From Pirellulales bacterium (GTDB lineage: Bacteria > Planctomycetota > Planctomycetia > Pirellulales > JAEUIK01), in assembly GCA_019636335.1 (NCBI GenBank), contig JAHBXR010000030.1, forward strand, positions 1-60,952: a stretch of DNA of 60,952 nucleotides, given 5' to 3'. Position numbers and translations under genes: made by a program. Shown here one piece after another: positions 8,597 to 17,063 of the stretch. Under the pieces are notes generated by a model that worked only from the letters and a program-made list of their open reading frames with translations, did not search any database and was not told the DNA's origin. How positions within the stretch are numbered: position 1 is the first letter of the stretch; every line of letters begins with the position of its first letter.

Positions 8597-10363
8597 TCAC
8601 TTCGGTGGTAATGCCTCGCCCGCGCCGGCTTCCGCCTTCGTGGATGCTCCCTCGGGCTTCCCAACACGGGGAATCTGCAAGGTATCGATCGGCGTATCGC
8701 CATCGCCGACGGCAAAGAATTCGACGGTCATCTGCGAGCTGTCGGCCTTGACGCGGAGCGCGCCGTGCTCGCCGTTGTAGATGGCCTGACTTCCCGCGGC
8801 GAGCTCGCCAAAGCCGTCGATGCGGCGGCCTCCCAGCCCATTGACGAGATACGATAAGCCGTCGATCTCGAGACGCTCGTAAGTGTGGCTGCTTCCGGCA
8901 ATCACCAGGTCGGCGCCCCACTCGCGCAAGGGCCAGCGGAGGGGGACATCCGCGCTCTGCTCTTCGCCCGATGAGTAGGGCGCGCGATGCAGCAAGACAA
9001 CTTGAAAAGGGGATGCCGACGAGGCCAGCTCGTCGCGCAACCACCTGGCCTGCTTCGACTGGGCGTCGACGCCGTCGGGCTCGCGCGGATCGCTGTCGAG
9101 CACAAAGAAATGGATCGCCCCGGCGACGAAGTCGTAGTAGCGTTCGTTTCCCGGCAGCGTGAAATATTCCAGGTAGGGCGCCGCGCCGGCACTCTGCCAG
9201 TCGTGCGTATCAAGCGCCGGAAAGAAGCGATTCGTTGCCGTCCCCCTTCCGAACATGCCCCCATAGTTGCCGATGAACCGCTGGTAGTATTTGCCGATAT
9301 TGGCGTCGATCGTGCTGGCGGCGCCCGTGTCGTAGTTATTGCCCCCCACGGTAGCGACCAGGTCGGGATTCCATCCATCCACGAGCGCCGCCACCGCCGC
9401 TTCTCCTGGCCCATCGAAGCCATAGCCACCGATGATCGCGGCGGTAACCTGCGCGGCGGGATCGCCCTTGCGCGGAAAACGGCGCAGCGGCTGATTCGCT
9501 CCTTCGCTCAAGGTGTAGTAATCGCGTCCTTCGCGATCGAACGTCACCGACTCTCCCTGCGGCTCGAACTTGTAAGGCACCACGATCGAATCGGATTCGA
9601 GTGCCGTCCAGACATCGGTGCCGAGCGGTCGCGGAAACAACAGCACGGCGAAATAGGTCTTCATCAGGATCTCGGTGCCGTTGGGCGAGATGTCCCCGGC
9701 GACGAACCCCGTGCCTTCCATCTCGCCCATGCATTCGAGCGTCGTCGTCTCTCCTTCGGCCAGGGGAAACCTGGCGCGATAAATCCGCGCTTGCGAATCG
9801 CGTTTCGAGACGATGAACAGGTCGCCCGTCAGCGGATCGACGAGCAAGGTCTCGGCGTCGCGCGGTCCGTCGGGATAGACGAGCGTGATCGTGGCGACGT
9901 CGGCGATGTCCGCCGTCACGGGCTCTTGATCGGCGCGGACGACCGGCTCGGGCACGCGGTAGACTCGAATCGAGCTGCGTTTGCCGTTGTTGTCGCCGAT
10001 ATCTCCGATGTAGAGATAGTCGACGCCGCTCGCTGGCCCAGGGCCCAGGGCGATATCTTCCCAATCGATCGCCTTGGCGCCCGGGATGTTGAAGGTGCCG
10101 AGCAGCGCGCCCTGCTTGTTCAAGGCGAAGATCCGCGCCGAATCGCCCGAGTCGTTGTGCGTCCAAAAAACATCGAGGTGCTTGCGACTGGCGACGAGGC
10201 CGCTGGCCTCGACCACGTCGCTCCCCTCGACGTTGCCGGTCGTCTCGCCGGGCAGAAAGCGGACCGAGGGATCGCGCTCGGCGGCGAGCGACTCGCCATG
10301 GAAGAGAATCCAGGCGAGTACCAGGCCTAGGATGAAATGTCGGACGGTCAGAGCCATGCGCAT
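8597..10363 (-). CDS. Secreted beta-propeller / calcineurin-like phosphoesterase fusion
   Basis: A 588-residue exported protein (signal peptide about 1-28, ending ESLAAERD). Residues 40-320 look like a beta-propeller or esterase-like repeat domain (FWTHNDSGDSARIFALNK, DAETLLVDPLTGDLFIVSKR). Residues 330-560 resemble purple-acid/calcineurin-like phosphoesterases: VGGNNYD for the GDNxY block, VVLLHRAPYSSG for the His block and DLVIAGSSHTYER for GHxHxYER. In the last block the first His is Ser, and an N-terminal DxH motif is not obvious, so the metal centre may be incomplete. It is the most upstream of a minus-strand group but stands apart by 111 bases from the methyltransferase. The substrate is unknown; the domain reading is motif-based. 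Confidence 0.7.
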   Translation of the reverse strand: MRMALTVRHFILGLVLAWILFHGESLAAERDPSVRFLPGETTGNVEGSDVVEASGLVASRKHLDVFWTHNDSGDSARIFALNKQGALLGTFNIPGAKAIDWEDIALGPGPASGVDYLYIGDIGDNNGKRSSIRVYRVPEPVVRADQEPVTADIADVATITLVYPDGPRDAETLLVDPLTGDLFIVSKRDSQARIYRARFPLAEGETTTLECMGEMEGTGFVAGDISPNGTEILMKTYFAVLLFPRPLGTDVWTALESDSIVVPYKFEPQGESVTFDREGRDYYTLSEGANQPLRRFPRKGDPAAQVTAAIIGGYGFDGPGEAAVAALVDGWNPDLVATVGGNNYDTGAASTIDANIGKYYQRFIGNYGGMFGRGTATNRFFPALDTHDWQSAGAAPYLEYFTLPGNERYYDFVAGAIHFFVLDSDPREPDGVDAQSKQARWLRDELASSASPFQVVLLHRAPYSSGEEQSADVPLRWPLREWGADLVIAGSSHTYERLEIDGLSYLVNGLGGRRIDGFGELAAGSQAIYNGEHGALRVKADSSQMTVEFFAVGDGDTPIDTLQIPRVGKPEGASTKAEAGAGEALPPK

Positions 10364-10474
10364 GGGCCAGCACTTACTTCGCGTTGACGAGGTTGCGAAG
10401 CTCGATCATTGGCAGAAACCGCCCGTCTGGCAAGTAGGTACACGGCTCCGGTGAGCCCGAGCTTATCTTGCGGC

Positions 10475-11587
10475 TCAAGCCTGGACGAGCCAGACGAAAT
10501 CCTTGGAATTGCGGCAACTGCGCACCAGGTAATTGGCGTAGCCCAGATGCTCGGTGGCCAGTTGCAGCAGGCGGCCGAAGGTGGCGGGCGTGTAGTAGTG
10601 CGCATGAATGGCGTAGCCGCGCTCGCGCAGGCTGGCGGTCGTCACGTCGGGCGCGGTGTAGCGGACCCACTTCTCGTAATGGTGTTCCTGGAACGTCCAC
10701 GTGCCCTCGCGCCACTCACCGAGCCAATCTTCTTCGCGCGAGAGGGGCTGCCGCAGGTCGAAACAGTTATTGGCGTCGGGCACGACCCCCAGCACGTGTC
10801 CCCCCCGGCGCAGCTTCTTGTGCCACACCTCGAGCGTGCCCAAGGGATTCACGAGATGCTCGAAGACGTGGCTGCTGAAGATGAAATCGAGCGAGCCGTC
10901 GGGAATGTTCTCCAGGCGTTGAGCGTCTCCCACGATATAGCGGTCCCATAGCTTGCGGACCTGCTCCGGCACGTTGCCGGCGTATTTCTTACCGTACATC
11001 GCCATCCATTTGTCGAGCGGATATTGCTCGAGGTAGCGCACGTCGATCTCTTTCGAGGGCAACACCTGCGGCGACATCCCGGGACCGATCTCGATGCCGT
11101 TACCGCGCGCATACTCGAAGAGATCCTTGCGCAGCGAAAGCGCCTCGCTGATACCGAGCAACACGGATCCGGTGTTCGTCCCGGCGCGCCCCTCCGCTTC
11201 CTCGACGCCGATTACTAGCCGCGCCTGTTCCACGTCTTTCAAGCGTGCCGGCCAGCGCAACGGAAGGGGACGCCAGTTGCTCGTCGTGTCGCGCAACTCG
11301 GCACGCGCCACCTCGAAACGCTCTCCCTTCGCTCCCACCGCCGCGACACGCAGCGTGACGGGTCGGGCATGGCGTTCATCGGCGCGGGCCACGCTCCAGC
11401 CGAGATCGTTCGGCATCGATCGCATCTCGTCGAAGGCAAGGAAACCGCCGATCTGCAGTTCGGCGCCGGCCGCCAGACGCAACGAGTGCATCGCCAGGTC
11501 TTCCGATTGGTGCAGACAGGGTTCGAGCCCCTCGGGCATCTTAAGCACAGCCCGATCGCGACGACGCACGAGATCGATCAAATTCAT
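10475..11587 (-). CDS. Class I SAM-dependent methyltransferase
   Basis: A 370-residue protein with a C-terminal Rossmann methyltransferase domain. The N-terminal 170 residues are an uncharacterised beta-rich module (LAAGAELQIGGFLAFDEMR). The glycine-rich SAM region is EIGPGMSPQ (the usual DxGxG is EIGPG), followed by IVGDAQRLENIPDGSLDFI and SSHVFEHLVNPLGTLEVW, typical of methyltransferases acting on sugars or small molecules. The longer open frame from 12277 runs through floA in another frame and was rejected; the ATG at 11587 has AAAGGATG upstream and begins the recognisable protein. Its neighbour floA is 137 bases upstream on the same strand. The substrate cannot be deduced. Confidence 0.85.
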   Translation of the reverse strand: MNLIDLVRRRDRAVLKMPEGLEPCLHQSEDLAMHSLRLAAGAELQIGGFLAFDEMRSMPNDLGWSVARADERHARPVTLRVAAVGAKGERFEVARAELRDTTSNWRPLPLRWPARLKDVEQARLVIGVEEAEGRAGTNTGSVLLGISEALSLRKDLFEYARGNGIEIGPGMSPQVLPSKEIDVRYLEQYPLDKWMAMYGKKYAGNVPEQVRKLWDRYIVGDAQRLENIPDGSLDFIFSSHVFEHLVNPLGTLEVWHKKLRRGGHVLGVVPDANNCFDLRQPLSREEDWLGEWREGTWTFQEHHYEKWVRYTAPDVTTASLRERGYAIHAHYYTPATFGRLLQLATEHLGYANYLVRSCRNSKDFVWLVQA

Positions 11588-11724
11588 CGCGGGACATCCT
11601 TTCCTCGCTCGGTTCAAAACAGGCCGCCCGTGATAGCGGCGCAGGCAGAACCTGTCCAGGTCATTTGCCGGGCGACAGCAACGACAGCAGCACGCTGGGC
11701 CGCGAAATCCGCCGGCCGGCGCGG

Positions 11725-12735
11725 TTACGTCTTGGCGGGACCGTTGCCATTCGACGCATGCACGTGCAGATTGCCATCGCGGAAGGCCGTTGCCATGGCC
11801 AGCGGCACCTCGGCCTCGGCCAGCACGACGCGCGAGCGGTTCTCGGCCACCTGGGCCTTCATCTCTTGCTCGCGCGCCACGGCGAACGCGCGGCGTTCCT
11901 CGGCATGGGCCCGGGCCACGCGCATGTCGGCCTCGGCCTGATCGGCCTGCAAGCGAGCGCCGATGTTCTCGCCGACGTCGATATCGGCGATATCGATCGA
12001 GACGATCGTGAAGGCCGTCTGCGCGTCGAGCCCGCGACGCAGCACCGCCTTCGAGATCATGTCGGGATTCTCCATCACCAGCAGGTGACTCTCGGCCGAA
12101 CCGATCGAGGTGATGATGCCTTCGCCGACACGGGCGATAATCGTGTCTTCGGTCGCGCCGCCGATGAGCTGCGTCAGGTTCGTGCGCACCGTGACGCGGG
12201 CACGCACCTTCAACTCGACGCCGTTCTTGGCGATGGCGCTCAGGGTGGTGCGATTGCTTTTGGCTGGATCGGGGCAATCGATCACCTTGGGATTCACGCT
12301 CGTCTGCACGGCGTCGAGCACGTCGCGGCCGGCCAGGTCGATCGCTGCGGCGCGGTCGAAGTCGAGATCCAGATCGGCGCGATGCGCGGCGATGATCGCC
12401 CGGATCACCCCCGGCACGTTGCCCCCCGCCAGGTAGTGCGCCTCGAGACGGCGCGTGGTGATGCCGCTGTTCGGGTCATTCCCCACGCCCGCCTGCATGG
12501 CCATGATCTTCGACTGCACGATGACGCGGGCATTGACCTGCCGCAGCGACATGCCGATCAGGCTCCAGATGCTGACCCGCGCGTTCGACATGTAGGCCTG
12601 AAACCAGATCGGGCCGTAGATCAGGGCCACGATCAAGGCGACGAAGCCAAAGCCGAGCAGCAGCATGACCCCCAAAGCAAACCAAACCAGGTCGAGAGGG
12701 CCTTCGGCGAACAGAACGGGCAGCGAGACGAACAT
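11725..12735 (-). CDS. floA: Flotillin-like protein FloA
   Basis: Membrane-associated scaffold protein of the flotillin-like/UPF0365 family, which organises functional membrane microdomains in bacteria. The 336 residues match the usual length. A single hydrophobic hairpin (about 14-40, WFALGVMLLLGFGFVALIVA) anchors the protein; the SPFH-like domain follows (VIDCPDPAKSNRTTLSAIAK, VRARVTVRTNLTQLIGGA), then a helical region rich in Ala, Glu and Arg (ADMRVARAHAEERRAFAVAR). The start at 12735 matches family N-termini; the longer frame from 12915 reads through repeat D. No NfeD partner is seen nearby. Confidence 0.92.
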   Translation of the reverse strand: MFVSLPVLFAEGPLDLVWFALGVMLLLGFGFVALIVALIYGPIWFQAYMSNARVSIWSLIGMSLRQVNARVIVQSKIMAMQAGVGNDPNSGITTRRLEAHYLAGGNVPGVIRAIIAAHRADLDLDFDRAAAIDLAGRDVLDAVQTSVNPKVIDCPDPAKSNRTTLSAIAKNGVELKVRARVTVRTNLTQLIGGATEDTIIARVGEGIITSIGSAESHLLVMENPDMISKAVLRRGLDAQTAFTIVSIDIADIDVGENIGARLQADQAEADMRVARAHAEERRAFAVAREQEMKAQVAENRSRVVLAEAEVPLAMATAFRDGNLHVHASNGNGPAKT

Positions 12736-12888
12736 GGGTGGAGTCCTCGTGCGAATCCGGAGAGCGAGGTGTTTGGATAGCATACTGGCTGCACGAGCCG
12801 TGAGCCAGCGAGGACGCCGCGGAGTGAGAAGGAATCGCGGAGTTGTGCTTGGAGGGGTGGGGTGGTGGTGGGGGAGATTTCTCTGATC
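12736..12888. other. Leader region of floA
   Basis: Between the floA start and repeat D copy 2 lies GC-rich sequence including a G-rich run at about 12850-12876 (GGAGGGGTGGGGTGGTGGTGG-like). No gene seen. Confidence 0.3.
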
Positions 12889-12974
12889 CTCTGGTCGCTG
12901 CGCGACACCGACCATCTTGCGACTTGGGGTCGTTTCGGAAGGGGAACTTTTTCCGCAAGATGATCGGTGGTACC
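12889..12974. repeat. 86-bp hairpin repeat, copy 2 (family D, inverted)
   Basis: Reverse-oriented copy of the element at 2803-2888, differing mainly in the loop. Arms at 12906-12921 and 12954-12969 pair at 15 of 16 positions. It occupies most of the 275-base gap between floA and the dehydrogenase gene. Confidence 0.8.
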
Positions 12975-13010
12975 CGGTCGCGGGGGTATCCGGTTGGTTT
13001 TACTGGCGGG

Positions 13011-14093
13011 TTAGAACTCGACGACCGTCTTAATGCCCTGCGGATGGCGGTGCTCGTAGTGCCAGAGGGCCTCGTCCTGCGCGACGCGCGACGTGATGAG
13101 CCGGGCCAGCGTGTTGGGCATTTGCTCGTGGAAGCGAGTCAAGTTCGCGAGCGAGGCGCTGAAGTCGCGCAGCGCCGCGTTCACGCTGCCCAGGATCAGA
13201 TGGTTTCGCAGCAGGCTGTCGCGCATCATGCGGGCCACGTTGATGGCGGCCGGCTCCGGGCGGCGCGTGCTGCCGAGCCAGGCGATGGCTCCGCGGGCAC
13301 GCACGATCGCCGCGGCACGCACGGCCAACTCGTCGTCCCCCGTGCATTCGAGCAGCAGGTCATAGCCGTCGCGTTCGACGTCGGCCGGATCGAAGTTGGC
13401 CTGTTGGGCGGGCAGGTACTCGCCGCCAAGTTCCACGACCATCTGGGCGCGGAAGGTGGTCGGGTCGTCGCGGCCGTAGACGGTCGTGGGCCAGCCGCGG
13501 GCCAGCGAGCCCAGCAGCGCCCCAAAGGCGATGGGCCCTAGTCCCGTGATGAGCACGCGGGGGGGCGCCGAGGGTTGCCAGTATGGCTCGCCGAAGCGGG
13601 CCCGTTGGAGCAGCGTGATCTCGCTCATCGATTTCTCGGAGCAGGTCAGCGGCTCGACCAGGATGGCGAACGGCCGTTGAGCGGGCGCGATGGGGAGCAG
13701 GTGTCGTGGCTCGTCGAGCCAGTAGGGGGTCGAGAAGCCATGTTCGAGCACGATGCCGCGTTCGGTGTAGTTGCCCATCGCCAGCATGTCGGGGCGATGG
13801 GGTGCATCGACCGCGGCGCGGCGCACGAGGGGCAGGACGAGATCGCCCGCGCGGTATTCGCGGACGCCTTGTCCGACCGCCTCGACCTGGGCCAGGCATT
13901 CGTGCCCCAGCACAAGAAACCCGCATCCGGGAGGTGACATTGGTTCGCGGGAGTGGAGGATCTCGCGATCGGTGCCGCAGACGCCGAGTTCGAGCGTGCG
14001 GCAGAGGACCTGGCCGGGGGCAGGTTGAGGTGGCTCGGTCAGGTCGACGAAACCGGGCTCAACCCGCCCGGCAAAAGCGGCAATTCCCCGCAT
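13011..14093 (-). CDS. Zinc-type alcohol/glucose dehydrogenase (MDR superfamily)
   Basis: A 360-residue medium-chain dehydrogenase resembling glucose 1-dehydrogenases. The N-terminal catalytic domain has ELGVCGTDREIL (Cys zinc ligand) and GHECLAQVEAVG (the GHE block); the C-terminal Rossmann domain has VLITGLGPIAFGAL and DLLLECTGDDELA. The cluster of four structural zinc cysteines is not seen, which is also true of some glucose dehydrogenases. The ending HRHPQGIKTVVEF is typical of that subgroup. It stands alone between repeats, so no pathway context helps. Glucose as substrate is a guess from overall resemblance. Confidence 0.85.
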   Translation of the reverse strand: MRGIAAFAGRVEPGFVDLTEPPQPAPGQVLCRTLELGVCGTDREILHSREPMSPPGCGFLVLGHECLAQVEAVGQGVREYRAGDLVLPLVRRAAVDAPHRPDMLAMGNYTERGIVLEHGFSTPYWLDEPRHLLPIAPAQRPFAILVEPLTCSEKSMSEITLLQRARFGEPYWQPSAPPRVLITGLGPIAFGALLGSLARGWPTTVYGRDDPTTFRAQMVVELGGEYLPAQQANFDPADVERDGYDLLLECTGDDELAVRAAAIVRARGAIAWLGSTRRPEPAAINVARMMRDSLLRNHLILGSVNAALRDFSASLANLTRFHEQMPNTLARLITSRVAQDEALWHYEHRHPQGIKTVVEF

Positions 14094-14151
14094 CGTGCGG
14101 TCCGTCTAGCAAAGGGGATTTCATGGTTGGCTGTGGTTCGGCCGATTCGAC

Positions 14152-14302
14152 TCTGGGTGCCACTGGCTCCGCCAGTGCCGGCCTTTCGAACGGGCTTTAA
14201 CCTGTACCTCATGGCTGGTGATTTCGAGGCTGGAACAGGTCGACGGCCTGGACTGCCTTGCTCGATTCTTCAGAGGCACTGGCAGAGCCAGTGGCACCCA
14301 GA
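14152..14302. repeat. Palindrome-ended repeat, family A, single copy
   Basis: The ends are inverted copies: TCTGGGTGCCACTGGC at the left and GCCAGTGGCACCCAGA at the right. Each end is itself a small hairpin (CACTGGC/GCCAGTG). The interior is unrelated to other copies. It fills the gap between the dehydrogenase and the prepilin-like gene. Confidence 0.8.
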
Positions 14303-14345
14303 CAGACCTCACGGCAATGCCGGCCTTCATCGGAGGTAGGCGGAA

Positions 14346-17063
14346 CTATTGCGAGACGAAGTCCTGCACGACGGTGACTTCGCGAATCTGCCGCGTGCTG
14401 GGCTCGAAGACCCGGATCTTAACCTGAATGCCGCGCAAAGGAACGGGGTAGGGGGGCGGGGCCTCCTTTTCGGTCTCGTCGTCGACGCCGCCGATCTTCG
14501 CGGGTGTCGGGACACCGCCGATGTCAATCACTGTATCGTCGTCAAAGCCGTTGGTCCCTTCATCAACGAGGCCGTCGTTGTCTTGATCGAAGCCGTCGTG
14601 CTCGTAGTGGGTGGACCATGTGTCGTAGGTAGATGGTGCTGCAGGTGGAACATTCGTTAGAGAGGCCACACTAGCGAGCGGATGTCCAATTACAGCGACC
14701 TTGTCGTTGCCGGGCCGAAAGAACGGACCAAAAAAACTAGACTGAGGAACATCTGTCGGAAAGTCAGATTGAGGATATCTAACAGTAGAGCCTGTTCCAC
14801 CAAAGTAATTCAGATCAACATACGAGCCAAAGGCAACGGGAGTGGTAGTCACTGCCGAGAAATTGGGAGCCGTGAAGAAACCACTAGCCAGGCTTTTGAA
14901 GTTGGTATGTTCTGGATACTCTCCGGATGCGGTGATCAATTCACCGGTTGTGGTATCCTGAAATACTGGCGCGCCGGGATCCCAAGCTTTCACATCGAAG
15001 CTCAAAACGTTTGTCAGAATCACATCATCCGACAGTCGTGTACCACTGGTGGCATACTGAACGAGTGTGCCTGTGATTCCATCGGTAACTGGTTGTGGCG
15101 ACGGTGGCGGAGTTTGCCATGGAAATCGCATGCTCCACGGATCCGACACGCCGACGAGATTGACCACTGGTGGGTTCACTGACGCCCCATCTTCGAGCGT
15201 GGCAGTTGGCAGCACGGTCGCAGCGGTGCCACCAAAACTCGGGATAATATATTGCTGAGTGGCACCATAGTACGGCGAATCCGTATCTGTCGCACCCCCC
15301 ACCAATCCTTGCGTGAGCGGAAACGGCCATGCTGTGGACGAGCACTCGCGAAGCGTCGGCAAGCCCAGCACGCCCCAGAATCGCGCATCGTGTGGAAAAG
15401 CCCACGGCTGGTGTCCGTAACGATTCTCGCGTTTCGTCAGATCTCCAAGCGTATTGAGACGCAAAGTGAAGGGCGCTGTTCCGCCTGTGCGCCAATCATG
15501 GGTTCCGCCTTGTTGCCGTGCGGAAATGTCGTTGTTCGCGTAGAAACCAGGACTCGTTGCCCACGCTCCTGTCAGTGTTGTTTCTAATCCGGGTGCTACG
15601 AGCAATTGCCGACGATAGAGCGTCGTTCCACGCAAAAACCAACAGACTTCGGCGACCTGGGACTGCGCGGTGCCATTCCCAGTCTGAGCCTTTCCAATAA
15701 ATGACTCACCCGAACTACGCGTGGTAAACATCAAGATATCGTCGGTATCGCCGATAGTTGATTCAGGCGTGTCACGAACGCCATCTTCGTCGGCATCTAT
15801 CATTGGCTGAAGGATCGGCCCGATTGGTCCTTCGATGTACTCGAAGTACCCCTCGCCACTTTCCGGGCGTCGTGGCGGCAGCATCGTCACCGTGACCCCG
15901 GCCAGGTCGAGTTGCAGGCGATCTTTCGTGTAGCGCAGGCGGTCGTTCACTTCGATCATGGCGCGGCTGTCGCGCATGCTGTCGGACATGTTGGCGAAGA
16001 CCGAGACCACCGTTGCCAGCATGATGAGCACCAGGACCGTGGCGACGAGGACCTCGAGCAGCGTGAAGCCGGCTCGGGCAGAAGGCGCGCGGAACCGCGG
16101 CGCGGGCCGGTGATACGTGTAGGTCAGGTACCCCGTACCTGACACTTGATCGGACGAGCGGAGCTCGGCTCTGGGTGCCACTGGCACGGCCAGTGCCTGG
16201 TGAATTGAAGTGGGGAGGTTCTTCGATCGTGCGAGTCGAGCCTGGCGCGCGGCTGCCGTTGCAGACTTGGCATACGGTTGCTCGACTTGGCAGAGCACTG
16301 GCGGAGCCAGTGGCACCCGGGGTTGGCTGAGTCCCATCGAAGGGGCCGAGCTTGCCCCTTCGCTCTTGTCAGGTAGAGGGCTACCTGACCTACGAGTCGG
16401 TCTTGCGGGCCGGTGATACGTGTAGGTCAGGTACCCCGTACCTGACACTCGATCGGACGAGCGCGGCTCGGCTCTGGGTGCCACTGGCACGGCCAGTGCC
16501 TGGTGAATTGAAGTGGGGAGGTTCTTCGATTGTGCGAGTCGAGCCTGGCGCGCGGCTGCCGTTGCAGACTTGGCATACGGCTGCTCGACTTGGCAGAGCA
16601 CTGGCAGAGCCAGTGGCACCCGGGGTTGGCTGAGTCCCACCGAAGGGGCCGAGCTTGCCCCTTCGCTCTTGTCAGGTAGGGGGCTACCTGACCTACGAGT
16701 CGGTCTTGCGGGCCGGTGATACGTGTAGGTCAGGTAGCCCGTACCTGACACTTGATCGGACGAGCGCGGCTCGGCTCTGGGTGCCACTGGCACGGCCAGT
16801 GTCTGGTGAATTGAAGTGAGGAGGTTCTTCGATTGTTCGAGTCGAGCCTGGCGCGCGGCTGCCGTTGCAGACTTGGCATACGGTTGCTCGACTTGGCAGA
16901 GCACTGGCAGAGCCAGTGGCACCCGGGGTTGGCTGAGTTCCATCGAAGGGGCCGAGCTTGCCCCTTCGCTCTTGTCAGGTAGGGGGCTACCTGACCTACG
17001 GAGGGCGAGGTTCACAAAGAGCGCGCGGAGCGTGGGCGCTGGCATGGCGTCTCTCTTCATCAT
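14346..17063 (-). CDS. Prepilin-type protein with an in-frame repeat array in its N-terminal region
   Basis: Open frame of 905 residues. Residues about 337-360 are a type IV prepilin/pseudopilin signature (G-FTLLEVLVATVLVLIMLATV), cut by prepilin peptidase after Gly, followed by a PulJ/PilW-like helix and a large extracellular domain. Two Asp-rich loops (DADEDGVRDT and DQDNDGLVDE) look like calcium sites. Between the first 21 residues and the prepilin motif lies a 299-residue insertion encoded by the 303-bp array at 16104-17000; removing it would join the two parts in frame. The true start may be the ATG at 17063, the ATG at 17045 (better ribosome-binding site, AGAGAG) or, if the array is untranslated, the GTG at 16145. 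Bases 14640-15720 have clearly lower GC than the flanks. Confidence 0.75.
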   Translation of the reverse strand: MMKRDAMPAPTLRALFVNLALRRSGSPLPDKSEGASSAPSMELSQPRVPLALPVLCQVEQPYAKSATAAARQARLEQSKNLLTSIHQTLAVPVAPRAEPRSSDQVSGTGYLTYTYHRPARPTRRSGSPLPDKSEGASSAPSVGLSQPRVPLALPVLCQVEQPYAKSATAAARQARLAQSKNLPTSIHQALAVPVAPRAEPRSSDRVSGTGYLTYTYHRPARPTRRSGSPLPDKSEGASSAPSMGLSQPRVPLAPPVLCQVEQPYAKSATAAARQARLARSKNLPTSIHQALAVPVAPRAELRSSDQVSGTGYLTYTYHRPAPRFRAPSARAGFTLLEVLVATVLVLIMLATVVSVFANMSDSMRDSRAMIEVNDRLRYTKDRLQLDLAGVTVTMLPPRRPESGEGYFEYIEGPIGPILQPMIDADEDGVRDTPESTIGDTDDILMFTTRSSGESFIGKAQTGNGTAQSQVAEVCWFLRGTTLYRRQLLVAPGLETTLTGAWATSPGFYANNDISARQQGGTHDWRTGGTAPFTLRLNTLGDLTKRENRYGHQPWAFPHDARFWGVLGLPTLRECSSTAWPFPLTQGLVGGATDTDSPYYGATQQYIIPSFGGTAATVLPTATLEDGASVNPPVVNLVGVSDPWSMRFPWQTPPPSPQPVTDGITGTLVQYATSGTRLSDDVILTNVLSFDVKAWDPGAPVFQDTTTGELITASGEYPEHTNFKSLASGFFTAPNFSAVTTTPVAFGSYVDLNYFGGTGSTVRYPQSDFPTDVPQSSFFGPFFRPGNDKVAVIGHPLASVASLTNVPPAAPSTYDTWSTHYEHDGFDQDNDGLVDEGTNGFDDDTVIDIGGVPTPAKIGGVDDETEKEAPPPYPVPLRGIQVKIRVFEPSTRQIREVTVVQDFVSQ
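16104..17000. repeat. Tandem array, three copies of a 303-bp composite element (families B and A nested)
   Basis: Units start at 16104, 16407 and 16710; the third lacks only its last 12 bases. Each unit begins with the hairpin GTCAGGTAC-CCC-GTACCTGAC (CCC replaced by CCG-type variants in one copy), then a family A element (CTGGGTGCCACTGGC to GCCAGTGGCACCCGG), then a hairpin CGAAGGGGC/GCCCCTTCG, and ends with GTCAGGTAG...CTACCTGACCTACG. The copies differ at only a few positions, so the expansion looks recent. Since 303 is a multiple of three, the minus-strand frame stays open. Confidence 0.9.

Noticed and set aside
11588..12277. The 5' part of a 600-codon frame leading into the methyltransferase
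   Set aside because: The extra 230 codons are Arg/His-rich, overlap floA in another frame and lack any domain; the ATG at 11587 has a good ribosome-binding site.
16104..17000. A possible CRISPR array
   Set aside because: Units are 303 bp, contiguous and without unique spacers; no cas genes are present.
16104..17000. Reading the plus-strand repeats as small genes (68-105 codons each)
   Set aside because: These three frames are simply translations of the repeat unit, with no start signals or known domain.
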